DNA from: Opitutus sp. GAS368
GTDB lineage: Bacteria; Verrucomicrobiota; Verrucomicrobiia; Opitutales; Opitutaceae
Direction: 5' to 3'
Length of the DNA: 18,407 bases
NCBI GenBank assembly: GCA_945862035.1
Contig: CAMAXB010000023.1
Coordinates: 1 to 18,407, forward strand
Positions 7,846 to 14,966 of the stretch are shown here, piece after piece; the first letter of the stretch is position 1; the number at the start of each line of letters is the position of its first letter. Made by a program: the position numbers and the translations under genes. A model generated the notes under the pieces. The model was not told the origin of the DNA. It worked only from the letters and a program-made list of their open reading frames with translations, and made no database searches.

Positions 7846-9150
7846 CTAAAGCCAGCTCAGGCGAAACTGCGCGCTGATGGCAGCCTGAGTCTTCTCCGGG
7901 ATACGGGCGGCGCTGGCGAATTCCGGCCATCGGCGGACGGCTGCGCACACCTCCTCCAGCAGGGCTTCGGCCCGCCCGCGTCTCATCGGGGTGTTCTTCG
8001 CGCAGGCGCGGAGATCCTCGCGGGTGAAGCCATCCCGCTTGCCGTTCACCGACATCTGGTGCCGCGCGGTCCATTCGCCGTCGGGGTTGTAGCTGTAGGC
8101 GATGTCGAAGGCGGGCGACAGGCTCCAGCGACCGCCCTTGTCCATCAGGAAGGCGATGTTCTTCACGTGGTCGTCCTGATTGCGCGCCACCAGATTGAAG
8201 AGCATGCGGCGGAACTGCTCCTCGCTCGCCTCCATGGGCAGTCCCAGCCGCCGGATCACCTGCAGCGCCTGCTCGTAGCCGTGAGCTCCCGCCTGATTGA
8301 AGTCGAGGTGCGCGAGGGCACCGAGTGACTGCAGGTGCAGTTTGCCTCCCTCCGCCGTGCGGTCGAAGCGGCGCGTCATGAAATGGCGGCGACCGTTCTC
8401 CTCCAGCAGGCGGCATTCGCTCATCCGGATCCCCGCGGCTCGTGCCATCAGAAAATAGGCGTACTCAATCGCACCGAAGCCCTGAGGGTCGTACAGCTCG
8501 CGGTCGCGGTTGGCGGTCACGCCGTCGAACTTGAGCAGCCAGTGCTCGAAGCCCGACCCGGCCGTGATTTGCCCCGACCTCACCTCCTGGGTCGCGGGGT
8601 TCCACGCAATGACCGCCTTGGCCCGCGCGCCGCCGGCCGACGTTCCCACGCGAAGGATGTCGCGGAGCACGTGGTCAGCCTCGTCGTCGGCGAGCGAACC
8701 TTGAAGGTCGTGCCGCCGGCTCAGCACAGCGGAGGCCAAGCGCACCAGGGCGTCGATCTCGACCGTTCGGCTGGCGGTGGGGCGGGGGCCGCTCGCCGGG
8801 GCGAATTCAAGCGCACCCATGCCGCGCGTGCCGGTGTAGCACAGGCGCTCGATCGCGTTGAAGCTGGCCGGCGTACGGCCTTGCGTGGCGAGCCAGGCGT
8901 CGATCAGGGCGTTGCCGAACTTGTCGGGGAGGGAATCCGCGAGCATCCCCGGCAGGCCATGGAAGGTGCCCGGCGCCAGTTCGGGAAAGCTGAGCACCCG
9001 CTCGCCCAGCGGCAGCATGAGCGGGGAAACCTCGATCCCGCTGCGCGCAAACTCCGGCGTGTATTGAAACGACGCGTACATCGCGCCGTCGTCGATCGAC
9101 ACGGCGCCAATCGCGCGGCCCCACAGCCTGACCTCGGCCAGCGTGCTCAC
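7846..9150 (-). CDS. hipA: HipA-type serine/threonine kinase toxin
   Basis: HipA toxins are kinases with a PI3K-like fold; the E. coli protein phosphorylates glutamyl-tRNA synthetase and induces growth arrest. This 434-residue protein matches the family length. The N-terminal HipA domain (about 1-120) contains LPGMLADSLPDKFG. The glycine-rich loop GTSAGGARAKAV is at 169-180, the ATP-binding lysine in FEHWLLKF is Lys207, and the catalytic motif ARNQDDHVKN (322-331) supplies Asp326 and Asn331. SPAFDIAY (345-352) supplies the Mg-binding Asp349. All key kinase positions are kept, so it is probably active. The start is GTG in a GTGA overlap with the upstream helix-turn-helix gene, giving the classic hipB-hipA order with coupled translation. 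The substrate is unknown; other HipA relatives target different aminoacyl-tRNA synthetases. Confidence 0.93.
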   Translation of the reverse strand: MSTLAEVRLWGRAIGAVSIDDGAMYASFQYTPEFARSGIEVSPLMLPLGERVLSFPELAPGTFHGLPGMLADSLPDKFGNALIDAWLATQGRTPASFNAIERLCYTGTRGMGALEFAPASGPRPTASRTVEIDALVRLASAVLSRRHDLQGSLADDEADHVLRDILRVGTSAGGARAKAVIAWNPATQEVRSGQITAGSGFEHWLLKFDGVTANRDRELYDPQGFGAIEYAYFLMARAAGIRMSECRLLEENGRRHFMTRRFDRTAEGGKLHLQSLGALAHLDFNQAGAHGYEQALQVIRRLGLPMEASEEQFRRMLFNLVARNQDDHVKNIAFLMDKGGRWSLSPAFDIAYSYNPDGEWTARHQMSVNGKRDGFTREDLRACAKNTPMRRGRAEALLEEVCAAVRRWPEFASAARIPEKTQAAISAQFRLSWL

Positions 9151-9515
9151 GGATTGCCGGTGGGCGGGCTCTCGCCCCAGGTCCAGGGTTTCGCTTCCTC
9201 GACCGCCCCGCGCGGGGTCGAGGCCCGGCGGCGGACCTTGCCACGGAGCCGGAGTTGCTCAACCGGACTCGGCAGGGGAGGCGGAAACAGGCTGTCGATC
9301 CGCTCAATCAGCTCCAGGGCGCGGCATAGCCGGAGAAAGCCCGAAAGCTGCGCCGCAGCCTCGCCCCGCTCGATCCGCTCCACCGTACGCTTGGAAATGC
9401 CGGCTTCCATGGCCAGCTGGGCCTGCGTTAGGTTGCGCTCCAGCCGCACGCGCGCCAAGCGCGCGCCCAGCTCGCGCAAGAGCATGTCATCCGTCATGAG
9501 AGGAGTGAGTTTCAT
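9147..9515 (-). CDS. HipB-like XRE-family antitoxin and repressor
   Basis: 122 residues with a Cro/C1-type helix-turn-helix: LGARLARVRLERNLTQAQLAMEAGISKRTVERIERGE (about 16-52), including the turn QLAMEAGISKRTVERIE. The C-terminal half is basic and proline-rich, ending in a flexible tail. It lies directly before hipA with a 4-bp overlap. HipB binds and neutralises HipA and represses the operon, and the same role is inferred here. ATG 9515 is the first start; ATG 9497 (residue 7) is possible, and neither has a Shine-Dalgarno sequence. A candidate promoter lies within 50 bp upstream in an AT-rich stretch. Confidence 0.88.
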   Translation of the reverse strand: MKLTPLMTDDMLLRELGARLARVRLERNLTQAQLAMEAGISKRTVERIERGEAAAQLSGFLRLCRALELIERIDSLFPPPLPSPVEQLRLRGKVRRRASTPRGAVEEAKPWTWGESPPTGNP

Positions 9516-9529
9516 AACGCGCCAAGTGT

Positions 9530-9660
9530 GCCGATTAATTCTATTTTTTAAACTTAAATCGTCTTAATAGTCATATAAAAAATATCTGATAAACGTCATA
9601 AAAGGCTAAATAAGATCGATAAGCATCTAAAATCGCCAGAAGAAGCGAATAATGATGATT
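9530..9660. other. AT-rich island upstream of hipBA
   Basis: About 130 bp of strongly AT-rich DNA in a GC-rich window. It contains a direct repeat of GTCATA (9570-9575 and 9595-9600, 25 bp apart) and an inverted repeat ATAT-aaaaa-ATAT (9573-9585). No gene is visible. It could hold the hipBA promoter and HipB operators, or mark foreign DNA carrying the toxin-antitoxin pair. Confidence 0.55.
9538..9567 (-). promoter_or_regulatory. Candidate hipBA promoter
   Basis: On the minus strand TTAAGA (9562-9567) and TAGAAT (9538-9543) are separated by 18 bp and match sigma70 -35/-10 boxes at 4 and 5 of 6 positions. This would give a short leader of about 15-20 nt before the hipB-like ATG at 9515. The assignment is tentative because AT-rich DNA produces such matches by chance. 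Confidence 0.35.
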
Positions 9661-10046
9661 AACGTACGAAATTCATTGGTCAAGCCGGTCACGGGGCATC
9701 TGACCTGGGTCACGCCCACGGCATTGTCGTTGTCCGCTGGGGGCGAGCGTGCAGCGCAAGCTGCTTGGCGAAGGGTGGGCTGCTTGTCCTGCCAAGGGAT
9801 CAAACCGCGGGCTGGCATTCTCCTGCTGCGAGCACCAACGGATTGCCTGAGGCGAGATCCGCGTGCGGTGCCGCCCGTCGCGAACGCAGTGAGGAGCCGG
9901 TTGCCCGGCGGCCGCGGGTCCCCGGCATGGCGCCACCCTCGCGACCCTTGCTGGACGCGGATCGTCGCCCGACTCCCGGCAATCGGGCACAAAGTCTGCG
10001 GGAAACGGATCGCCCTCGGACCACGGCGCCGCCGCAGAGCCCGCTC
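9661..10046. other. Intergenic region without a convincing gene
   Basis: Nearly 400 bp with normal high GC. Open frames on both strands give basic, Arg/Ser/Pro-rich peptides with no recognisable domain, so I do not call a gene. It holds several possible hairpins: GCAGC-gcaa-GCTGC (9751-9764) with a GNRA-type loop, GCCGG-ttgc-CCGGC (9896-9909), and GCCCGA with TCGGGC (9967-9972 and 9983-9988). A non-coding RNA or dispersed repeat is possible but unsupported. Confidence 0.5.
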
Positions 10047-10075
10047 TTGACTTCGCCCGGCGTGATTCTTTCGCT
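10047..10075 (+). promoter_or_regulatory. Possible tRNA promoter
   Basis: TTGACT at 10047-10052 matches a -35 box at five of six positions, 40 bp before the tRNA. The sequence 17 bp downstream, TTCGCT (10070-10075), is a poor -10 box. This is the only -35-like element close to the tRNA, so it is listed with low confidence. Confidence 0.25.
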
Positions 10076-10091
10076 CTCCGGCTCACCTTTC

Positions 10092-10166
<75 letters not shown>

Positions 10167-10178
10167 ATTTTGAACATG

Positions 10179-10207
10179 AAAAAGGCGGTCCCGCGCGCGG
10201 GACCGCC
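10179..10207 (-). terminator. Intrinsic terminator of the xylA-DUF1080 operon
   Basis: A perfect palindrome with arms GGCGGTCCCGCG and CGCGGGACCGCC (10184-10207) is followed on the minus strand by five T residues (A-tract 10179-10183 on the plus strand). It lies 28 bp after the stop of the DUF1080 gene. On the plus strand it is not followed by a T-tract, so it works for the minus-strand operon; it also lies 17 bp after the tRNA. Confidence 0.9.
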
Positions 10208-10235
10208 ATTGTCGCGGGTGCTCAGCCGGACGGAT

Positions 10236-11006
10236 TTACTTCGCCGCCGCCCGGGCGTCGAGCGGACGGGCCCAGATGTTGCGGAAGGCGGTCGGATTGC
10301 GGTGGTCCTGCAGCACGATCGGCAGCTGGTCGGCGTGGGCCGCGTACTTGGGCGCCCCGCGGTAGACGGTAGGGCCCTGGATCTCGACGTTGTTCAGGAC
10401 GAGCACGCCGTTGATAAAGGCGGTCACGCGGGCCGCGCTCACCAGCTGGCCCGCCGCGTCAAAGCGCGGAGCGATAAAGATGATGTCGTAGCTCTGCCAT
10501 TCGCCGGGCGGACGGGCCGGGTTGGCGAGGGGGATGTGCTGCTTATACACCGAACCGAGCTGCCCATTGGGGTAGGTCGGGTTGTTGTGCGAATCCAAGA
10601 CTTGAAGCTCGTACAGCCCCATCAGGAAAATCCCCGAGTTTCCGCGGCCCTGGCCCTCGCCTTCGATGACCTGGGGCGTGCGGAACTCGACATGCAGCTG
10701 GACGTCGCCGAACGCCGCCTTGCTGCGCTGGTCGCCGGTTCCGGGCTTCACGACCATCGCACCGTCCTCGATCAGCCAGCTGCCACCATTGGCCCGGACC
10801 GGCTCCCACGCGGCCAGGCTCTTGCCGTCAAAGAGAACCACGGCATCCGACGGCGGCTGGCCGGTCGGGGCCGTGACGATGGGCGGAACCGGGGTCCAGG
10901 CCTCCGTGGCCTCGGGCGGCGGAAGTGCGGGCGGGGCGGCGGGGGCCGCGGCGCGGGCGAGGGAGGCGATCACAACCAAGGAGCAGAGCAGGGCATGGGG
11001 TTTCAT
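10236..11006 (-). CDS. Secreted DUF1080 protein (3-keto-disaccharide hydrolase family)
   Basis: 256 residues. The N-terminus MKPHALLCSLVVIASLARAAA is a Sec signal peptide with likely cleavage near residue 18-21, followed by an Ala/Pro linker. The DUF1080 (concanavalin-like) domain starts at VVLFDGKSLAAWEPV (56-70). Typical blocks follow: GNSGIFLMGLYELQVLDS (122-139), GSVYKQ (151-156), GEWQSYDIIFIAPRFD (168-183), FINGVLVLNN (197-206) and the C-terminal LQDHRNPTAFRNIWARPL (232-249). Some members of the family cleave 3-keto-glycosides, so a hydrolase acting outside the cytoplasm is the best guess; the substrate is unknown. It is the last gene of the operon, before a strong terminator. ATG 11006 is chosen because it places the signal peptide at the N-terminus. 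The leader is pyrimidine-rich with no Shine-Dalgarno sequence. Confidence 0.88.
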   Translation of the reverse strand: MKPHALLCSLVVIASLARAAAPAAPPALPPPEATEAWTPVPPIVTAPTGQPPSDAVVLFDGKSLAAWEPVRANGGSWLIEDGAMVVKPGTGDQRSKAAFGDVQLHVEFRTPQVIEGEGQGRGNSGIFLMGLYELQVLDSHNNPTYPNGQLGSVYKQHIPLANPARPPGEWQSYDIIFIAPRFDAAGQLVSAARVTAFINGVLVLNNVEIQGPTVYRGAPKYAAHADQLPIVLQDHRNPTAFRNIWARPLDARAAAK

Positions 11007-11033
11007 GGGAAGAAGGGGGTTCAGGAAATCGAT

Positions 11034-11154
11034 CTCGTTACTCGTTCTCTCACTCGTTCCCGGGGGTCGGGCTTGGGCAGAGGCGGGGTCGAATACGCGG
11101 GAGTGAAGCCGAACCAAGCGCGAGAACGAGAAAGATCACGGGAACGAGAACGAG
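11034..11154. repeat. GAACGAG-type inverted repeats in the operon gap
   Basis: The 165-bp gap between the heme-protein and DUF1080 genes holds CTCGTT-rich units on the left (11034-11063) and the complementary GAACGAG units on the right (11121-11154). CGTTCCCG on the left pairs exactly with CGGGAACG on the right, and CTCGTTCT with AGAACGAG, with a small bulge between. The transcript could form a long imperfect stem between the two genes. It could tune expression of the DUF1080 gene, or it could be a copy of a dispersed repeat. Confidence 0.6.
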
Positions 11155-11171
11155 CAGGAACCGGAGCGAGC

Positions 11172-13886
11172 CTACTTCGTCTGCAGATAGGCGACGACAT
11201 CGGCGACGTCCTGCGCGGAGAGGCCGAGCTGCTCGGCGCTCAACATAAGCGAGCGGCCGAGGTTCTTGCGCGACTTGATCCGGTCGCCGGGAATCAGCTG
11301 GGTCAGTCCGCCGGTGGAGCGGATGATCACCGGATCCGTGTTGGCGAGGATCATGCCGTGGATCGTTTCGCCGGTGCTGGTGAGAATCTCCGTGCCGCCG
11401 TAGCCGTGGGCGATGTCCGCCGAGGGCTCGAGGATCGAACGGATCGCCACTTCGGTGGTCTGGCGTCCCGCCCACCCATCGAGCGTGGGGCCGTACTCGA
11501 CGCCGCTGTCGCCCAGGCGATGACAGAGCAGGCAGGCCTGGGCCATGGTGGCTCCGCGGGCCGCATCGCCCTTCAGCGCGAGGACCGCGTTCACCCCTGG
11601 CAGGGCCAAGGGGGTGGGCGGCACCGCGACCTCACTGGAGACCAGCGTCACCGCCGCCGGGTCGTAGAGCCCGCGGCGCTTCAAGTCGTCATTGAGCCCG
11701 TGGCCGGCCCAGCGGCTCTCCTTGTAGTTGAGGATCCACCACAGGGCGGTCTCCTTGACTGCCGCGTCGCCCTGCTGGGCAAGATCGAGCAGCGCAATGG
11801 CAGCCTCGCGGGTGGGCGTGAAGCCGAGGGCGGTGACCGCGGCGAGCCGCTCGGCCCCCGTCAGGTCCGCGTGCTGCGCCCGCGCGGCGAAGGCGCCGGC
11901 CGCCTCGGGGGGTGTCAGCCGCCAGACGAGCCCGGCGGTCGCGGCCGACCAGCGCGTGGGATCGCCGGACGGCTTCAGGGCGGCAAACACGGCGGCCTCC
12001 TTGCCGGTGGTGCCGAGGCCCCAGGCCTCGAGGTAGGTGCGGTCCTTGCCGTCATAGCCCTCGGCGAGGGTGAGCAGGATGTCGCCGGATTGCGCAAAGG
12101 GAACGTCGCGCAGCGAGAGCGCGACCTCGCGGCGGACGGCTGCGGACGGATCCTTGGCCAGCGCGCGAGCATGGGTCAGCAGGTTGCGGCCCGACTTGCG
12201 CAGGGTCCGGTAGGCGGCGATACGCATCAGCGGCTCGTCGGACCGGAGCTGGGCCTCGACGCGGGCCAGGCCCGTTGTGCCGAGCTCGGCTAGCAGATGA
12301 ATGGCCCGGCCGCGCACGTAGGGATTGGAATCCGTCAGCAGCGCGGCGACCGCGGGCACGGCCCGCTCACCCTGCTCGCGGAGCTTCATGTAGCCGAGGG
12401 CGCGGACATTGACGGCCGGGCTGCGCAGCGCGGTGATCTGCCCCTCGGTGGTTGCGAGATCAAACCGTGGGACTACGGACTTGAAGCCTTTGGGCGCGAT
12501 GCGGTAGATCGCCCCGGAGGCGGATTTGTCCAGATCCTGGTGGCCGCCCACGCGGGGATCGAACCAGTCGGAAACATAGATCGCGCCGTCGGGACCGACT
12601 GCGATGTCCGATGGACGGAACTGCGTGCGCAGTTCACCGGTGATCGAGCGGGCGCCGCCCTTGAAATCCACGCCCTCGAACTGGCCGGTGGTGTTGCTGG
12701 TGAAGAAGTCGAAGCGGTCGAGCGCGTACCCGGCGCCGTCGGCCTGCGGGAAATAGCCGAAAACCACATTGCGCGCCGCCTCGCAGCTCAGCAGGACGCC
12801 GCGCCATTTCTCGCCGAGGGCGTCGCCCTCGTAGAAGACGATGCCCGTGGGGGAGCCGCCGCCATACACATCACCGGCCGGGGCGATGCCCGGATCGTCC
12901 TGCCGCCACTGGGCGACCGGAACGGTCTGGCCCGGACGGCGGTCGGCACTCCAGGACCGGAGGCCGTCGCGTGAGGTGAAGCCATAGTTGGCGTACTCGA
13001 GCAGGAAGGCGGTGCGGCAGGCGGGCGGATCGTCGTTGTCGTTGTAGAACACATCGCCAAACGACGTCACCGTCTGCTCGTAGCTGTTACGGTAGTTGAA
13101 GCCAATGATCTCGGCCTGCGTCCCGTCGGGATTCATGCGCATCGAGAACCCACCGACGTAGACGTGGCCATCGTCGCTCGGCTTGCCGGAGAAATCGGCC
13201 GGCTTCCAGCCGTAGACCGGCACGGCACCGCCGCTGCTCACGGGATCGTAAATGCTGCCGACGCGAAAGGTGCGGCCGGAGCGATCAGTGAACATCGCGC
13301 CCGCATTGCCCTGATTGAGGTAGTAGCGCCCATCCGGACCGAAGGTGACCGAGTGGAGGGCGTGGTCGTGATTGCGGCCATTGAAGCCGGTCAGCAGCAC
13401 CTCGCGCGTGTCGATCGCGGGGTCGAATTTCCGGTCGCGGTCGACGTCGGTGTAAACGATCAGGTCCGGCGCGTTCGAGACGATGATCCGGTTGTCGATC
13501 ACTGCGATCCCCAGCGGGGCGACCAAGGTGGGCTCCTGCACGAAGACCGAGCTGGAGTCAGCCACCCCGTCCCCGTTCGTGTCCTCGAGCACCATGATGC
13601 GGTCGCCTTTCGGGTCGCGGTTGCTCCGGCGGTAGTTCGCGCCCTCCGTGACCCAGATGCGGCCGGCGGCATCGATGTCCATGTTGGTCGGGTTGCGCAG
13701 CTGGGGCGTGCGGGCCCAGATCGTCACCTCCAAGTCATCCGGCAGGGAAAAGAGCTCGGCCGGCACGATCGTGGGTCCGGCCGGCTCCTCGGCCGCGACC
13801 GCGGGCGCCGACGCCGGGGTTTGGCTCCACAGGACCAAGGGAGCGCAGGTGAGGGCGAGAAGTCCAAGCAGCGGGGTACGTTTCAT
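11172..13886 (-). CDS. Secreted propeller-HEAT-cytochrome c protein (PVC-type heme-binding dehydrogenase)
   Basis: 904 residues. A Sec signal peptide (about 1-22, MKRTPLLGLLALTCAPLVLW) precedes a beta-propeller of the putative membrane-bound dehydrogenase type (about 45-480), with NPTNMDIDAAGRIWVTE, a calcium-like DTNGDG loop (102-107), NHDHALHSVTFGPDG (172-186) and RPSDIAVGPDGAIYVSDW. HEAT-like helical repeats follow (about 490-720). The C-terminal heme-binding domain has CLLCH (785-789) for covalent heme c and a candidate axial Met881 in SLMLSAEQ. This architecture is typical of Planctomycetes and Verrucomicrobia. Related propellers are sugar dehydrogenases, so it may oxidise a sugar and pass electrons to heme; the substrate is unproven. 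It starts 18 bp after the TIM-barrel gene ends, so co-transcription is very likely. Confidence 0.9.
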   Translation of the reverse strand: MKRTPLLGLLALTCAPLVLWSQTPASAPAVAAEEPAGPTIVPAELFSLPDDLEVTIWARTPQLRNPTNMDIDAAGRIWVTEGANYRRSNRDPKGDRIMVLEDTNGDGVADSSSVFVQEPTLVAPLGIAVIDNRIIVSNAPDLIVYTDVDRDRKFDPAIDTREVLLTGFNGRNHDHALHSVTFGPDGRYYLNQGNAGAMFTDRSGRTFRVGSIYDPVSSGGAVPVYGWKPADFSGKPSDDGHVYVGGFSMRMNPDGTQAEIIGFNYRNSYEQTVTSFGDVFYNDNDDPPACRTAFLLEYANYGFTSRDGLRSWSADRRPGQTVPVAQWRQDDPGIAPAGDVYGGGSPTGIVFYEGDALGEKWRGVLLSCEAARNVVFGYFPQADGAGYALDRFDFFTSNTTGQFEGVDFKGGARSITGELRTQFRPSDIAVGPDGAIYVSDWFDPRVGGHQDLDKSASGAIYRIAPKGFKSVVPRFDLATTEGQITALRSPAVNVRALGYMKLREQGERAVPAVAALLTDSNPYVRGRAIHLLAELGTTGLARVEAQLRSDEPLMRIAAYRTLRKSGRNLLTHARALAKDPSAAVRREVALSLRDVPFAQSGDILLTLAEGYDGKDRTYLEAWGLGTTGKEAAVFAALKPSGDPTRWSAATAGLVWRLTPPEAAGAFAARAQHADLTGAERLAAVTALGFTPTREAAIALLDLAQQGDAAVKETALWWILNYKESRWAGHGLNDDLKRRGLYDPAAVTLVSSEVAVPPTPLALPGVNAVLALKGDAARGATMAQACLLCHRLGDSGVEYGPTLDGWAGRQTTEVAIRSILEPSADIAHGYGGTEILTSTGETIHGMILANTDPVIIRSTGGLTQLIPGDRIKSRKNLGRSLMLSAEQLGLSAQDVADVVAYLQTK

Positions 13887-13904
13887 GAAAGGTAAAGGGG
13901 GGAC

Positions 13905-14819
13905 TCAGAAGGCGTCAGCGTCGACGTAGGCCTGGATCACCGCGAGCTCGCCGTCCCTGCCGGCGCGGGCGTTGCCGTGCTCCATGCCGATGATGCCGTC
14001 GTAGTTCTTGGCCTGCAGGTGACGGAAGACGTTGCGAAAATTGATCTCGCCGGTGCCCGGCTCCTTGCGCCCGGGATTGTCACCGGCGTGGAAGTACGCG
14101 ATTTCCGGCCAGGCCGAGTCGATGTTGGCCAGAAGATTCCCCTCGCTGATCTGCTGGTGGTAGACATCGAATAGGATCTTGCAGGAGCCGCTCCCGACGG
14201 AGCGGCAGATCATGTACGCCTGCGGAATCTCGCTGAGGAACATGCCAGGGTGATTGGTGAGCCGGTTCAGCGGCTCCATCACCATCGTGAGACCGGCGGC
14301 CTCGGCGATTTCCGCGCAGCGCTTGAAGTTATCGATCGCATTCGCGGTCTGGTAGTCCCAGGGCAGCCGGCGATCGGCCAACCCGGGCACAATCGTCACC
14401 CAGCGCGCCTGCACCCGCTTGGCGACCTCCCCCGCGTCGCGCAGGTCGGCGAGGAACTTGGCGCGGATCGCCTCGTCGTTGAGCACGAAGGTCGGGTTGC
14501 GCAGATCGAACGTGGCGACGAAGGTCCCCATGCTCAGGTTCAGCCGGGCCATTTCGCGCCCGATCCGCGTCTGCTCTGTGGCCGACCGGCTCCGAAGATT
14601 GGTGTCCTGAAAGGCGGTGAATCCCTGGTCGGCGATGAACTTGAGCTGATCGACGAGGTCCTCGCCAGCGTGCGCGGCGAACATCCCAAAGTGCGGCGCA
14701 TAACGCAGCTTGAACCGGCCCCGGCTCTCCGGCGGCGCCGCCCGCAAGATCTTGGCGCCGGTCAGGCCGGCGAAGCCGGCCGCCGCAGCGACGCGGCTCA
14801 GGAAGAGACGACGATTCAT
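13905..14819 (-). CDS. Tat-exported TIM-barrel sugar isomerase/epimerase (hydroxypyruvate isomerase-like)
   Basis: 304 residues of the AP-endonuclease-2/xylose-isomerase-like TIM-barrel superfamily. The N-terminus MNRRLFLSRVAAAAGFAGLTG is a twin-arginine signal (RRLFLS, then a hydrophobic stretch), so the folded protein is exported. Metal-site motifs of hydroxypyruvate isomerase and related ketose epimerases are visible: MEPLNR (Glu182), ILFDVYHQQ (Asp218, His221), YFHAGDNPGRKEPGTGEINF (His244) and GMEHGNA (Glu280). Cytosolic family members interconvert hydroxypyruvate with tartronate semialdehyde or epimerise keto-sugars. Export implies a substrate in the periplasm, and the neighbours suggest a keto-sugar. 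It lies between xylA (147-bp gap with a hairpin) and the heme-protein gene (18-bp gap). Confidence 0.88.
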   Translation of the reverse strand: MNRRLFLSRVAAAAGFAGLTGAKILRAAPPESRGRFKLRYAPHFGMFAAHAGEDLVDQLKFIADQGFTAFQDTNLRSRSATEQTRIGREMARLNLSMGTFVATFDLRNPTFVLNDEAIRAKFLADLRDAGEVAKRVQARWVTIVPGLADRRLPWDYQTANAIDNFKRCAEIAEAAGLTMVMEPLNRLTNHPGMFLSEIPQAYMICRSVGSGSCKILFDVYHQQISEGNLLANIDSAWPEIAYFHAGDNPGRKEPGTGEINFRNVFRHLQAKNYDGIIGMEHGNARAGRDGELAVIQAYVDADAF

Positions 14820-14926
14820 GGACTCGGGGTGGGGTTCGCGCGCGGCAGGGGGAGGCCGCTGGGCAGGCAGGGGAGGACCGACCGGAAAACAAAGCCGCGA
14901 AAGGACGGCGCTGGCAAGGGAAACGG

Positions 14927-14951
14927 CCGCGGGTGATCGAATTACCCGCGG
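14927..14951. other. Hairpin between xylA and the TIM-barrel gene
   Basis: CCGCGGGTGAT (14927-14937) and ATTACCCGCGG (14941-14951) pair over 11 positions with one G-T wobble, around a CGA loop. It lies 15 bp after the xylA stop on the minus strand and has no T-tract, so it is more likely an mRNA-stabilising or partially terminating structure that lowers expression of the downstream genes than a full terminator. Confidence 0.55.
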
Positions 14952-14966
14952 GCCCTGAAACGAAGC

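Noticed and set aside
8335..9567. A 410-codon plus-strand frame opposite hipA/hipB
   Set aside because: It runs antisense to well-supported kinase and helix-turn-helix genes, and no family match is visible.
9627..9992. A possible 121-residue minus-strand gene in the hipBA to tRNA gap
   Set aside because: The product is basic and low-complexity without a domain; it ends in an AT-rich tail that looks non-coding. Kept only as an unassigned intergenic region.
10170..12293. A 707-codon open frame on the plus strand across the DUF1080 and heme-protein genes
   Set aside because: It is antisense to two genes with clear domain motifs, and its sequence is low-complexity Gly/Arg/Ala typical of an antisense frame in high-GC DNA.
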